Of a stretch of DNA of 64,000 nucleotides, positions 34,373 through 43,578 are shown piece after piece. Both the position numbers and the translations under genes were made by a program. Positions within the stretch are counted from its first letter, which is position 1, and each line of letters begins with the position of its first letter. Source of the stretch: Tolypothrix tenuis PCC 7101 (lineage in GTDB: Bacteria; Cyanobacteriota; Cyanobacteriia; Cyanobacteriales; Nostocaceae); contig NZ_AP018248.1 of NCBI RefSeq assembly GCF_002368295.1, positions 1,893,477 through 1,957,476 on the forward strand, read 5' to 3'. The notes beneath the pieces are model-generated. The model saw only the letters and a program-made list of their open reading frames with translations. It was not told where the DNA came from and did not search any database.

Positions 34373-34768
34373 TTATGCTGTTTCTATCGGCTCAACAGGT
34401 GGTTTCTCTACACCTGATTTGATGCGAGTAATAGTACCTTTGCGGATGCGATCGCTCTTCAGTACTCCACCCGCTTGCACATATTCGGTGCTTTCTTTTC
34501 CATATCTGCCAGCAACAGACATCAGCATATTTTCACATACAACACTCAAGGCTTTTTCTAACTTATCAATATCAGTTTTGGAGGCATCTATTACAGCCAA
34601 AGCAGTATTATGAGCGTTGAGTTTATTGCGTAATTCTTCAATTATTTGCACCATATTTTGCAAACTATTAGAATTACCAAAATCAAGATTTGGATCAATA
34701 GCTTGCATTCCAGAAGCTCTCTGTAGCGCTTTTTCTAGAACACGCGATGAGCGTTTAGGTAAAGTCAT
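34373..34768 (-). CDS. Hypothetical protein, helical, function unknown
   Basis: 131 residues from the ATG at 34768, which is preceded by AGGAG at a good distance; the frame opens at 34822. The N-terminus is basic (LPKRSSRVLEKALQRASGMQ). The middle 'NSLQNMVQIIEELRNKLNAH' is a coiled-coil-like helix, and the end 'RIRKGTITRIKSGVEKPPVE' is basic and then Pro-rich. Not recognised. It stands alone among repeats. Confidence 0.6.
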   Translation of the reverse strand: MTLPKRSSRVLEKALQRASGMQAIDPNLDFGNSNSLQNMVQIIEELRNKLNAHNTALAVIDASKTDIDKLEKALSVVCENMLMSVAGRYGKESTEYVQAGGVLKSDRIRKGTITRIKSGVEKPPVEPIETA

Positions 34769-35143
34769 GATAGATTCACTCCTCATTAAATTTGCGACTA
34801 CAGCACCGTGTAAATTCATCAACTTATACCAATTCGTAATTCGTAATTCGTAAGACCCTGCGGGAAGCGCAAAGCGCTACGTAATTCGTAATTAGGAAAT
34901 TTGGTGAGGATATAGATTTTAGGGGTTTAGTCTGTTTTCCTCTTTTGGCAAATTGATATTAGTTTTTAATTTTGAATTTCGCTTTGCGGTGCTACTGTTA
35001 GCTTGTCTTAAAATAGGTAGATTTCGGTTCAGGGAAAATAACAAATTTTTAGCTTTTTTTAACAATATTTTGGGTTATAATTCTGTAATTATGCGTAATC
35101 TCGGGCGATCGCCTTTTAATCCCCAATTGCTCACCCATGAGTA

Positions 35144-35500
35144 GGTTGGGTTGACGTAAGGGACTTCCAAATAAAAAATATCCCAGTATTTATTGTGGGG
35201 TGGACATCTTGTCCGCCCAGTTTATGTGGCGGGCAAGATGCCGTTGGTGTCAACTTAAGCTAAAAGCTATATAGGGCGGGCTTTGTACAAATACCTCGCG
35301 CCCTCATCCCCTAACCCCTTCTCCCCCGGGAGAAGGGGAACTAAATCTCTTGCTCCCCTCTACCTGCGGGAGAGGGGCTGGGGGTGAGGGCGAAACCTTG
35401 CAACTAAACGGGTTTCACGTTAAGTTGACACCACTGGCAAGATGCCCGCCCCACAAGATGGAATAATTTATTTCTTGGAAATCCCTAAGCAAACCCAACA
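35144..35500. repeat. Long inverted-repeat element split by miniature element C
   Basis: The left arm (about 35144-35242, GTTGGGTTGACGTAAGGGAC, then CTTCCAAATAAA and GTGGGGTGG) and right arm (35436-35500, CCACAAGATGG, TTATTTCTTGGAAATCCC, AAACCCAACA) are imperfect inverted repeats. Without the insertion they would form one hairpin closed by GGCGGGCAAGATGCCCGCC. Confidence 0.65.
35243..35435. mobile_element. Miniature inverted-repeat element, copy C (193 bp)
   Basis: Ends GTTGGTGTCAACTTAAGC and CGTTAAGTTGACACCACT. It is flanked by the direct repeat GGCAAGATGCC (35232-35242 and 35436-35446). It has the same orientation as copies B and D. The target is the exact centre of the GGCGGGCAAGATGCCCGCC palindrome, itself the tip of a longer inverted repeat. 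Confidence 0.85.
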
Positions 35501-35688
35501 CCGAGATATCGGTTAAGGGTTTTGAAACCAAAATTGGTTTTGGGGAAAAGGTGAAAGGTTAAAGGTTTTTTCTTCCCCTTTTCCCCTTCCCCCTTCCCCC
35601 TTCCCCGACAAGTATTAACACCTAGTACAGCCACTTGGTGCAAAAAATTGGCTCGTTGGTTGTGAATGAGATCTGGTTGTGAACGAAG

Positions 35689-35877
35689 GAGCGCTCATTG
35701 ATAGACAACCCGATCGCGTTGGTTATGAACGAACCGATGTTCTCTATGGATGAGCGCTCGTTGATAGACAACCCGATCACGTTGGTTATGAACGAACCGA
35801 TGTTCTCTATGGATGAGCGCTCATTGATAGACAACCCGATCACGTTGGTTATGAAGCAACCGATGTTCTCTATGGAT
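35689..35877. repeat. Three tandem 63-bp units, open in frames on both strands
   Basis: Units 35689-35751, 35752-35814 and 35815-35877 start GAGCGCTCATTGATAGACAA and end TTCTCTATGGAT, with only a few substitutions. The 21-codon period keeps both a plus-strand frame (LIDNPITLVMNEPMFSMDER) and a minus-strand frame (IENIGSFITNVIGLSINERS) open. Neither has a convincing start or ribosome binding site, so I treat it as a repeat rather than a gene. A degenerate partial unit lies just upstream (35640-35688). Confidence 0.85.
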
Positions 35878-36001
35878 GAGGTAATTTTGGTAAACAAGGC
35901 TGATTTGGTGTAGATGCTGCATCGCTTGGTGGTAGAAATCGCAGCGAAGAGATGGAGTGCGAATCTTACAAGGTTAAGCGATCGCATTTTTTGGAGTAGT
36001 T

Positions 36002-36131
36002 ATACCATTTTGAAACAAGAACGCCACAGATCTGTAGGGAACATCCACAATCTTTTGGCATATCCAATATCTTACTGGTGCCGTGCCCCTACAAAGAATT
36101 TATCTGTCGCCAACATTATTTGAATTGGTAT
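36002..36131. repeat. Inverted-repeat element, family 2, long form (130 bp)
   Basis: Ends ATACCATTTTGAAA and TTTGAATTGGTAT. The interior has GGTGCCGTGCCCCTACAAAG and AATTTATCTGTCGCC, shared with the copies at 47663 and 52335. Confidence 0.65.
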
Positions 36132-36256
36132 TAACAGCGATCGCATTTTATCGAGCAGCGATCGCACTCAATACTTTTGAGGCTGGGAAGGAGATCGCAT
36201 CCCCAAATCCCACCTGCATCACAAAAGCCTCAAACTGCAAGTAGATTGTTATATCC

Positions 36257-36538
36257 TTAACTAACTTTTTTTTGAGGAATTAGATGAATGAGTGTGCGTA
36301 GTGCGTGATTTACTGCTTCTGCATTCGGGAAAAATTCTCGCACATCTGGATCGAGCATGATTGCACCTTCTGGCATTGTCAAGTGCTGTACTACGGTTGT
36401 GCCATCTGCTTGATGAATTGTTACCGTATGTCCTTGTCGATATTCTTGATGATGTTTTCCGCGCACACCACCTGTAAAATCATATTCAGGTAGCATATCG
36501 TTATCTGGGGTTTCAACATGAGAATTATTGTTGTTCAT
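36257..36538 (-). CDS. Small antitoxin-like protein of unknown function
   Basis: 93 residues from the ATG at 36538; the frame extends upstream to 36640 through repeat DNA. The core 'MLPEYDFTGGVRGKHHQEYR' belongs to a short family common in cyanobacteria (EYDFS.GVRGK..), sometimes found beside toxin genes. The C-terminal half is 'MPEGAIMLDPDVREFFPNAE' followed by 'AVNHALRTLIHLIPQKK'. No toxin partner is adjacent here: the next gene on the same strand is upstream and is the giant STAND ATPase. The antitoxin role is only suggested by family associations. Confidence 0.6.
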   Translation of the reverse strand: MNNNNSHVETPDNDMLPEYDFTGGVRGKHHQEYRQGHTVTIHQADGTTVVQHLTMPEGAIMLDPDVREFFPNAEAVNHALRTLIHLIPQKKVS

Positions 36539-36688
36539 AGGTGCTTTGTTCTCTAGCTGTGGCTTGACGACAACTTGAAAATTCCAGATAGTTCTAGTGA
36601 ATTGCGATCGCATTTTGTCGAGAAGGCGATCGCACTCCATACTTTTGAGACTGGAAAGGCGATCGCACTCTATACTTTTGAGGTGTAA

Positions 36689-36733
36689 ATTACGAACTAC
36701 GAATTACGAATTACGAATTACGAATTACGAATT
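36689..36733. repeat. AATTACG short tandem repeat at the end of the STAND gene
   Basis: Six units of AATTACG/AACTACG run up to and include the stop codon of the STAND ATPase gene (TAA at 36732-36734 on the minus strand), as also seen for the Wzm-like gene at 15865. Confidence 0.75.
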
Positions 36734-39700
36734 ATTTCCACCATCGCCCTACATCCATAATTGCACGCCAAACCTCTGCCGTTGCTGCTTCACCACCTAA
36801 TGCAAAGATAACTGGAAACAATACCTCTATATCCTGCAGCAAATTAGGGCGAGTGCGAACAGATAAATGGTGAAGGGTATCTTGCCAAAGTGGAAAAAGT
36901 ATGGCGGATGGCATTTGTGACAGACCGAAAGCTAAGGCACGGAGGGTATTGATGCGATAATACTCATTATCAATTGCCCTAGCAGCAGTGAGTGCTTCTG
37001 GTAATACCTCTGGTAGTTTGTCGGCTAACTCACCGAGGGCATCGGCGCGATCAGAATCATCCTCCATTGCCCTGGCTGTAGCAAGTGCTTCTGGTAAAAT
37101 TTGTGGTAGTTTTTGAGCTAAGGCACTGAGGGCATGGGCACGATAACGGTTATCCTGAATCTCTCTAGCAGCAGTAAGGACTTCTGGTAATAATTCTGGT
37201 GGTAGTTTCTCGGCTAATTCACTATGCACAAAAGAAGACTCATTGTGAATCGCCTCGGTAGCAGCAATAGCTGCTGGCACAACTTCTGGTAGTATTTGGG
37301 CTAAGGCAATCAAAACCGCAGCACGATCACAGTCATGCTGAGTTTCTCTAATCGTAGCAAGGGCTTCTGGCAAAACTTCTGGTAGTTTCTCTACTAAAGC
37401 TATCAAAGGATGGGCGCGCTCGTAATGATCCTGAATTTTCCGAGCGATCGCTAGGACTTCTGGTAATAATTCTGCTGGTAGTTGCTCCGCTAATTCACTT
37501 AAACGATGACCACGACAAGACTCATCCTCAATAGCCTCGGTAGTAGCAATAGCTTCGGGCAAAAGTTCTGGTAATCTTTGGGCTAAGGCAATCAAAACCG
37601 CAGCACGATAATAGTTATACTGAGTTTCTCTAGCCGCAGTCAGGGCTTCTGGCAGTAGTTCTGGCGGTAGTTTCTCTACTAAAGGTATCAAAACTTCAGC
37701 ACGAGTCATTTCATCCTCAATCTCTCTGGCAGCAGCAATAGCTTCGGGCAAAACCTCTGGTAGTTTCTGGGCTAAGGCCATCAACACCTGAGCACGATCA
37801 TACTCATTTTGAATCGCCCTGGCAGCAGCAAAAGCTGCTGGCAACAAATTTGGTGGCAGTTTGTCTGCTAACGCACTCAAGGCTTTGGTAAGATAATACT
37901 CATCCTCAATCGCCATAGCAGCAGCAAAAGCTTCTGGCAATAACTTTGGTGGCAGGTTGTCTGCTAAGGCACTCAAGGCTATGGCACGATTACGCTCATT
38001 CCCAAGCGCCACAGCAGCAGCAAAAGCTTCTGGCAACAACTCTGGTGGCAGTTTGTCTGCTAAGGCACTCAAGGCATCGGTACGATCATTCTCATCCCTA
38101 ATTTCCCTGGCAGCAGCAAGAGCTTCTGGCAACAACGCTGGTGGCAGTTTGTCTGCTAAGGCATTAAAGGCATCGGTACGATCATTCTCATCCCTAATTG
38201 CCCTGGCAACAGCAAGAGCTTCTTTTAACAACTCTGGTGGCAGTTGATCTGCTAAGGCACTCAAGGCTTTGGTAAGATAATACTCATCCCCAATTGCCCT
38301 GGCAGTAGCAAGAGCTTCTTTTGGTGGCAGGTTGTCTGCTAACGCACGCAAAGCATAGGCACGATAATACTCATCCCGAATCGCCCTGGCAACAGCAAGA
38401 GCTTCTTTTAACAACTCTGGTGGCAGTTTATCTGCTAAGGCACTCAAGGCATAGGCACGATTCCGCTCATTCCCAATCGCTCTGACAACAGCAAGGGCTT
38501 CTGGTAATACTTCTGGTAGTTTATCTGCTAAGGCACTCAAGGCATAGGCACGATAATACTCATTCCCAATCGCCCTGGCAACAGCAAGGGCTTCTGGCAA
38601 TACTCCTGGCAGTTGATCTGCTAAGGCACTTAAGGCATAGACACGATAATACTCATCCCCAATCGCCCTGGCAACAGCAACAGCTTCTTTTAACAACTCT
38701 GGTGGCAGTTGATCTGCTAAGGCACTCAAGGTATCGGCACGATAATTCTCATCCCGAATCGCCACAGCAACAGCAAGGGCTTCTTTTAACAACTCTGGTG
38801 GCAGTTGATCTGCTAAGGCACTCAAGGCATCGGCACGATAATACTCATCCCAAATCGCCCTGGCAACAGCAAGGGCTTCTGGTAATACTTCTTTTAGTTT
38901 GCCTGCTAAGGCAATCAAGGCTTTGGTACGATAATACTCATTCCGAGCCACCTTAGAGGCGGTGAGGGCTTCTATCAACAACTCTGGTGGCAGTTGATCT
39001 GCTAAGGCACTCAAGGCATGGGTAAGAGAATCCTCATACAGAATCAACCTAGCGGCGGTGAGGGCTTCTTTTAACAACTCTGGTGGCAGTTTATCTGCTA
39101 AGGCGCTCAAGGCATCGGCACGATAATTCTCATCCCGAATCGCCCTGGTAACAGCAAGAGCTGCTAGCAACAACTCTGGTGGTAGTTTATCTGCTAAGGC
39201 GTTCCTGGCATCGGCACGATAATACTCATCCCAAATCGCCCTAGTAACAGCAAATACTTCTTTTAACAACTCTGGTGGCAGTTTATCTGCTAACGCACTC
39301 AAGACTTGGGCACGATCATAGTCATTCCCAAGTGTCCTGGCAGCAGCAAGAGCTTCTTTTAACAACGCTGGTGGCAGTTTGTCTGCTAACGCACTCAAGG
39401 CATCGGCACGATAATTCTCATCTCGAATCGTCTTGGCAGCAGCAAGTGCTTCTTTTAACAACTCTGGTGGCAGTTTATCTGCTAAGGCACTCAAGACTTG
39501 GGCACGATGATTCTCATTCCCAAGTGCCACAGCAGCAGCAAGTGCTTCTGGTAATACTTCTTTTAGTTTATCTGCTAAGACATTCAAGGCTTGGGCACGA
39601 TGATTCTCATCCTGAATCGCCCTGGCAGCAGCAAGTGCTTTTTGCAGTGCTAATTGTTGAAGATTTGGTGGCAGATAATTGACTAGTTTTGCCAGTGCGT

Positions 39701-41678
39701 CGATTTTCTCTTCTAGCTTTGGTTTTTGCAGGGCGTAAGCTAGTCCTTGTTCGGGAGTCCACTTCTTGTTTTTGACTAAAGCAATTAATAAATCTCTTGG
39801 TAAATTAGCTGCCAAACTATTCAGGGATGTAGTAATCAAAGCATAGCGACACTGCAAACTTAATGTTGATGCAGTCCAATTCCTTTGGGCTAATTCCCAA
39901 GCACGAGATATATCTGTGATGTAACCCCCTGTTTGTGCCAATTGTTCCCGCACTTCAAACCAGCCATTATTGCCAGTTGCCGACTCTTCCCACAATAAAG
40001 AGTGAATCTCTGCAAAAAGTCCCGCCTTTTCCAAATGCCAAACTAAATGCTGATGAATGTAACCATCATCAGGTAAGGTATGCCATAAATTATTCTGGGT
40101 TTTCTGCCGATACTTCTCCACAACAGCAGTATGAGCATCAGTCAGATTTAAACCTAACCCTGGCAAATCTCCTCTCCGCTTTGGCTGTGGCGTAGCAGTT
40201 AACAAATTACAAGCTAAATCATGGAATAAGTCATGTAAACGATAGGTAGGCGTACCATCAGCAAGGGGTACTCCTGTTAATAACAATGCTTTATTCCGTA
40301 AGTATTCCAACATCTGGGCAGCATCACGCTCATCCATTGCCCACAGCGTCGCCGCCATCATCTTATTAATGTTCACATCCTCCGGCAACACCCCCAACCA
40401 AGCAAAATGCTGCTTTTCTTGAGGTATTCTCTTGACACTCAAGTTTAATGATGCTGTTAAACTCAAGCGTTTTAAACTCGCCTCATCGGTAATTTCTTGG
40501 GCTTCCGGTCGGTCAAAACTGGTTAATCTCGCTACCTCTTGCTGAATATCTCTCAATAGTTCATCCCAAGTCGTACCACTAGCAACTTCGGCCGCTGCAA
40601 GTTCCAACGCGAGGGGGAGATAACCAACACCTTGAGCTAAATTTTCTGCTGAGTGACGTTCTGCACCTGTAATTTCCCGTCCTAATTTCTTCGTCAGCAA
40701 CGCCATAGCTTGAGTTGGTGTCATGATATCCAGGCTGTAGGTGTTAGCTGCTAAAGCATCGGCAATTGCTGCTTCACGAGTTGTGACTAAAACCTGACAC
40801 CGCACCCCACCCACATTAAACGCTTGGGCATCTTGCGTATTCCATGCATCATCCACCACTAGCAACACAGCTTTGTCATAAAGCAGCGTCCGTAAATGAT
40901 TAGTAGTTGCTTCTACACTAGTAGGTTTAAAGCTGTAGTCTCCTAATGCTTGTACCCAGTCACTAATTAAAGACAGCACATCAGGCTGTTGACCTAATGT
41001 AGCCCACAAAATCCCATCACAAAACCGAGTTTGGATTTCTGCATCTACTGCTAAAGCTGCGGCTAAGGTCGATTTACCCACCGAACCCAAACCATGAATC
41101 GCCGTAATTACCAATGTGCGATTATCTTCTGTGAGCAGGCGAGTTTTTAAATCATCGCTGTATTCTGGGCGTTCAACAAAGTGTGCAGGTAAAGGTGGTG
41201 CTTGAAATATGGCAAGTTGAGTTTGGGGTACAACAGCAACACCCTCATCTTCAGGGTAATTAACTTCTAGTTGTTGAGGTTTCTTTGGTTTGTTGCTTTG
41301 CCATACCTCATCAAACTTTTCCAGGTTCTTTTCTTTATCCCTTGACCATAGCTTTAAAGTAAAGTGCCACTCATCAGCACCCTTGGTTTGAATCCGGTTA
41401 TCTTCCAGAATTTTGACAAAATCCTTCAGTAAATGCAGTGCGGCGCGGATTTGCGTTTTAGTTAACTTACCTGGATATTCGTCTTTTTGCGTCAACAACT
41501 CCAAAGTTACCAGAGTTGTGTTCATCGTCAGCTTGGGGTTAGGGCTATCTTCTTCTTTCCAGTGATACTCAATATTCAAATTATCTTCCGCAAATTCCCC
41601 AGCCGCAAAACCAAGCAACGCCGCCAATAGACGCTTAACTCGCGTTTTGATTACATCTCCGTAAGTAGTTTTTGGCAT
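36732..41678 (-). CDS. STAND/NB-ARC ATPase with about 29 C-terminal helical repeats
   Basis: 1648 residues from the ATG at 41678; a TTG at 41699 would add seven. Order: an N-terminal domain of about 140 residues (LTKTQIRAALHLLKDFVKIL, DEWHFTLKLWSRDKEKNLEK), then NB-ARC (about 170-480) with P-loop GLGSVGKST, Walker B 'VLLVVDDAW', sensor 'VLVTTR' and 'GYLPLALELA', a winged-helix region ('YRLHDLFHDLACNLL'), a linker, and about 29 repeats of 31-32 residues (about 680-1590) with consensus 'A.AI.DE.YRA.ALSALADK' + 'LPPELLKEAL'. This is the plan of NLR-like sensors: ATP-driven switch plus repeat sensor. Several bacterial STAND proteins of this plan act in antiphage defence; a role here is inferred. 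No recognisable toxic effector domain was seen in the N-terminus. Confidence 0.88.
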   Translation of the reverse strand: MPKTTYGDVIKTRVKRLLAALLGFAAGEFAEDNLNIEYHWKEEDSPNPKLTMNTTLVTLELLTQKDEYPGKLTKTQIRAALHLLKDFVKILEDNRIQTKGADEWHFTLKLWSRDKEKNLEKFDEVWQSNKPKKPQQLEVNYPEDEGVAVVPQTQLAIFQAPPLPAHFVERPEYSDDLKTRLLTEDNRTLVITAIHGLGSVGKSTLAAALAVDAEIQTRFCDGILWATLGQQPDVLSLISDWVQALGDYSFKPTSVEATTNHLRTLLYDKAVLLVVDDAWNTQDAQAFNVGGVRCQVLVTTREAAIADALAANTYSLDIMTPTQAMALLTKKLGREITGAERHSAENLAQGVGYLPLALELAAAEVASGTTWDELLRDIQQEVARLTSFDRPEAQEITDEASLKRLSLTASLNLSVKRIPQEKQHFAWLGVLPEDVNINKMMAATLWAMDERDAAQMLEYLRNKALLLTGVPLADGTPTYRLHDLFHDLACNLLTATPQPKRRGDLPGLGLNLTDAHTAVVEKYRQKTQNNLWHTLPDDGYIHQHLVWHLEKAGLFAEIHSLLWEESATGNNGWFEVREQLAQTGGYITDISRAWELAQRNWTASTLSLQCRYALITTSLNSLAANLPRDLLIALVKNKKWTPEQGLAYALQKPKLEEKIDALAKLVNYLPPNLQQLALQKALAAARAIQDENHRAQALNVLADKLKEVLPEALAAAVALGNENHRAQVLSALADKLPPELLKEALAAAKTIRDENYRADALSALADKLPPALLKEALAAARTLGNDYDRAQVLSALADKLPPELLKEVFAVTRAIWDEYYRADARNALADKLPPELLLAALAVTRAIRDENYRADALSALADKLPPELLKEALTAARLILYEDSLTHALSALADQLPPELLIEALTASKVARNEYYRTKALIALAGKLKEVLPEALAVARAIWDEYYRADALSALADQLPPELLKEALAVAVAIRDENYRADTLSALADQLPPELLKEAVAVARAIGDEYYRVYALSALADQLPGVLPEALAVARAIGNEYYRAYALSALADKLPEVLPEALAVVRAIGNERNRAYALSALADKLPPELLKEALAVARAIRDEYYRAYALRALADNLPPKEALATARAIGDEYYLTKALSALADQLPPELLKEALAVARAIRDENDRTDAFNALADKLPPALLPEALAAAREIRDENDRTDALSALADKLPPELLPEAFAAAVALGNERNRAIALSALADNLPPKLLPEAFAAAMAIEDEYYLTKALSALADKLPPNLLPAAFAAARAIQNEYDRAQVLMALAQKLPEVLPEAIAAAREIEDEMTRAEVLIPLVEKLPPELLPEALTAARETQYNYYRAAVLIALAQRLPELLPEAIATTEAIEDESCRGHRLSELAEQLPAELLPEVLAIARKIQDHYERAHPLIALVEKLPEVLPEALATIRETQHDCDRAAVLIALAQILPEVVPAAIAATEAIHNESSFVHSELAEKLPPELLPEVLTAAREIQDNRYRAHALSALAQKLPQILPEALATARAMEDDSDRADALGELADKLPEVLPEALTAARAIDNEYYRINTLRALAFGLSQMPSAILFPLWQDTLHHLSVRTRPNLLQDIEVLFPVIFALGGEAATAEVWRAIMDVGRWWK
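36930..39640. repeat. Intragenic tandem repeats, 93-96 bp period
   Basis: The DNA encoding the C-terminal helical repeats of the STAND ATPase. Central units (about 37950-39550) are very similar at nucleotide level, with recurring 'TCTGGTGGCAGTTTATCTGC' and 'TAAGGCACTCAAGGC' blocks. Outer units, especially those at the 3' end of the gene, are more diverged. One unit (about 38310) is shortened. The pattern suggests recent unit duplication in the centre. Confidence 0.85.
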
Positions 41679-41892
41679 TGCATTTCCAAAATCGACCAAA
41701 AAGTTTGGGGCTACCCCAGTTTGAAACCACTACCCCAAGCTGATTGAATCCTGATTTTAAAGCATTTCCCCAGAGTTTGGTTGCTTCAGGACACAACCCC
41801 AAAGAGATGCTTTAGCTACGCCGACTTGGGGCATTGGGCATTGGTAACTCTTTGCTATGCCCTATGCCCTATGCCCTATTCCCCATGCCCAC

Positions 41893-42924
41893 TTAACGTT
41901 GAAATTGCTTCAGCGCTTTATACATTTCTGGTAGCCGGTTATAAACCGCACATACTCTGAGATATAGTTTGTGGGGAATGGCGGGAGTACCAGAGACAAT
42001 TTCTCCTGGTGCAACATCATTATGAACTCCTGCTTGCGCGGATGCGATCGCACCGTCGCCAATTTTGACTTGATTGGCTATTCCGGTTTGTCCAGCTAGG
42101 ATGACGCGATTACCAATTTCTACGCCACCAGCCAGTCCAGCTTGTCCGGCGATCGCACAACCAAAGCCAATTTTGCAACCGTGACCAATTTGCACTAAGT
42201 TATCAATGATTGTATCGTGACCTATCCTGGTTTCGCCGACGGCGGGGCGGTCAATGGCGCTGTTAGAACCAACTTCTACGCGGTCTTCTAAAACAGTGTA
42301 GCCGGATTGTTGCATTTTTACCCACCCACTACGTGTAGGTACATAGCCAAACCCTTCAGCACCGATGACAACGCCACTATGAATAAAACAATCTGCACCA
42401 ATTTGGCTGCGTTCGTGGATGGTACAGTTAGCGTGTAAGGTAGTGCGATCGCCTATGGTAACATCGGGATAAATGACGACATTCGGGTAAATAATCGCAC
42501 CATTACCAATTTTTACTCGCTGCTGAATCACTACATGGGGGCCAATGTAAACATCGCTACCAATTTCGGCTGTGGGGTCAATTACTGCCGTGGGATGAAT
42601 TGCGGGGCTGGGGCGGTATGGTTGATAATAAACTGCGATCGCTTTAGCAAAAAACAAGCGTGGTTCTTTAGTAGCTACCCAAACAATATTCCGTTCTTGG
42701 GCTTGCGCCTGTAAGGTTTTGTCTTCTGGAAGGATTAACGCACCAGCATTAGTTTTACCCACCCAAGAGAAAAATTTCGGCCCTTCTATATAGCTGAGAT
42801 TACTACTATTAGCTTCATCAATGGCTGCTAAGGCTGTAATTTCTGGATCACTGTTGGGGTTAGTGTTGAGGCTATGGTCAGTAACAATATCATCAAATCG
42901 GCTGATAATTTCGCTGAACTTCAT
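41893..42924 (-). CDS. lpxD: UDP-3-O-acylglucosamine N-acyltransferase
   Basis: 343 residues. The N-terminal uridine-binding domain (about 1-100, ending PSPAIHPTAVIDPTAEIGSD) is followed by a left-handed beta-helix of hexapeptide repeats. The catalytic His is in the loop 'CFIHSGVVIGAEGFGYVPTR', and 'RPAVGETRIGHDTIIDNLVQ' and 'IGHGCKIGFGCAIAGQAGLA' follow. It adds the second acyl chain in lipid A synthesis using acyl-ACP, so it links functionally to acpP and fabF. It is monocistronic here. Confidence 0.95.
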   Translation of the reverse strand: MKFSEIISRFDDIVTDHSLNTNPNSDPEITALAAIDEANSSNLSYIEGPKFFSWVGKTNAGALILPEDKTLQAQAQERNIVWVATKEPRLFFAKAIAVYYQPYRPSPAIHPTAVIDPTAEIGSDVYIGPHVVIQQRVKIGNGAIIYPNVVIYPDVTIGDRTTLHANCTIHERSQIGADCFIHSGVVIGAEGFGYVPTRSGWVKMQQSGYTVLEDRVEVGSNSAIDRPAVGETRIGHDTIIDNLVQIGHGCKIGFGCAIAGQAGLAGGVEIGNRVILAGQTGIANQVKIGDGAIASAQAGVHNDVAPGEIVSGTPAIPHKLYLRVCAVYNRLPEMYKALKQFQR

Positions 42925-43002
42925 TGTTATTTATTGATGAGACATAAACAAAAGCAAGATAATTGTCGCTCTTTGTCAGCCAGATGTTCACGATTTACAT
43001 TT

Positions 43003-43578
43003 TTAAAATAGTGATCGCACAGTATGATGTAGAGGCGATCGCGCCTGTAAACGCCACCATACAGCGATTGTCAGTTGCGGAGGAATTTTCTCTTCACCAG
43101 TCTCTAGTTTGTCAACGGGATAACGAAACCAACATACTTTCCAACCGTGATTTAGTTCCTCAGCTAATAGCCAGGCTTGTTCGTAGCGGACTAAATCACT
43201 GATCCAAATTGGTTCTAACCCCGCTTGCTGAGAGGTTTTGACGATAAACTCAGCAAAAGCGATCGCATCTTGTCGATGTTTCTTGATACCCTGGGGTATA
43301 TAAGTTTCTGCATACTGCCAAAATAAAGTTTTGAAGTTTTTACCGAGTGCGATCGCAGTGCGTGGTAGTAGTTTTGATAATAAATTTAATCGCTTCCACT
43401 TTAGAGAATTGGCAAACAAGTTAACTTGTGGGGTAGCAAGTTGAGATAAATTCTCTATTTCAGCATCGCTTAGTCCCAATTCTGCACCAACGACTTTTGG
43501 GTTAGCAAAGAAACTGTTCCTGAATTCAGTATTAGTATACAGTTGGGCTAAAATCTGCTGCGTTTGTGCTAAACCCAT
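43003..43578 (-). CDS. Partner protein of the DUF692 enzyme (DUF2063/MbnC-like)
   Basis: 191 residues, no signal peptide. Its start overlaps the end of the DUF692 gene by 10 bp, so it is translationally coupled. The N-terminal half is helical (LAQLYTNTEFRNSFFANPKV, LGLSDAEIENLSQL). The middle, 'KNFKTLFWQYAETYIPQGIK', then 'AFAEFIVKTSQ' and 'ISDLVRYEQAWLL', has the layout of DUF2063-type partners (F...A..Y....P......FA.FL....yL.DLaR.E.A). In known MNIO systems the partner binds the precursor peptide and presents it to the enzyme. The same role is inferred here. Confidence 0.65.
   Translation of the reverse strand: MGLAQTQQILAQLYTNTEFRNSFFANPKVVGAELGLSDAEIENLSQLATPQVNLFANSLKWKRLNLLSKLLPRTAIALGKNFKTLFWQYAETYIPQGIKKHRQDAIAFAEFIVKTSQQAGLEPIWISDLVRYEQAWLLAEELNHGWKVCWFRYPVDKLETGEEKIPPQLTIAVWWRLQARSPLHHTVRSLF

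Noticed and set aside
35689..35877. Possible CRISPR array
   Set aside because: Units are directly adjacent with no unique spacers, and no cas genes are in the window; the same applies to the 21-bp array at 58814.
35622..35987. 121-codon minus-strand frame through the 63-bp array
   Set aside because: Open only because the period is a multiple of three; no credible start and repeated low-information protein.
43003..43578. Reading the DUF692 partner as a LigA-like or Nif11 leader protein
   Set aside because: The first 40 residues loosely resemble such helical leaders, but there is no C-terminal Gly-Gly leader end, and the rest fits the DUF2063-type partner better.
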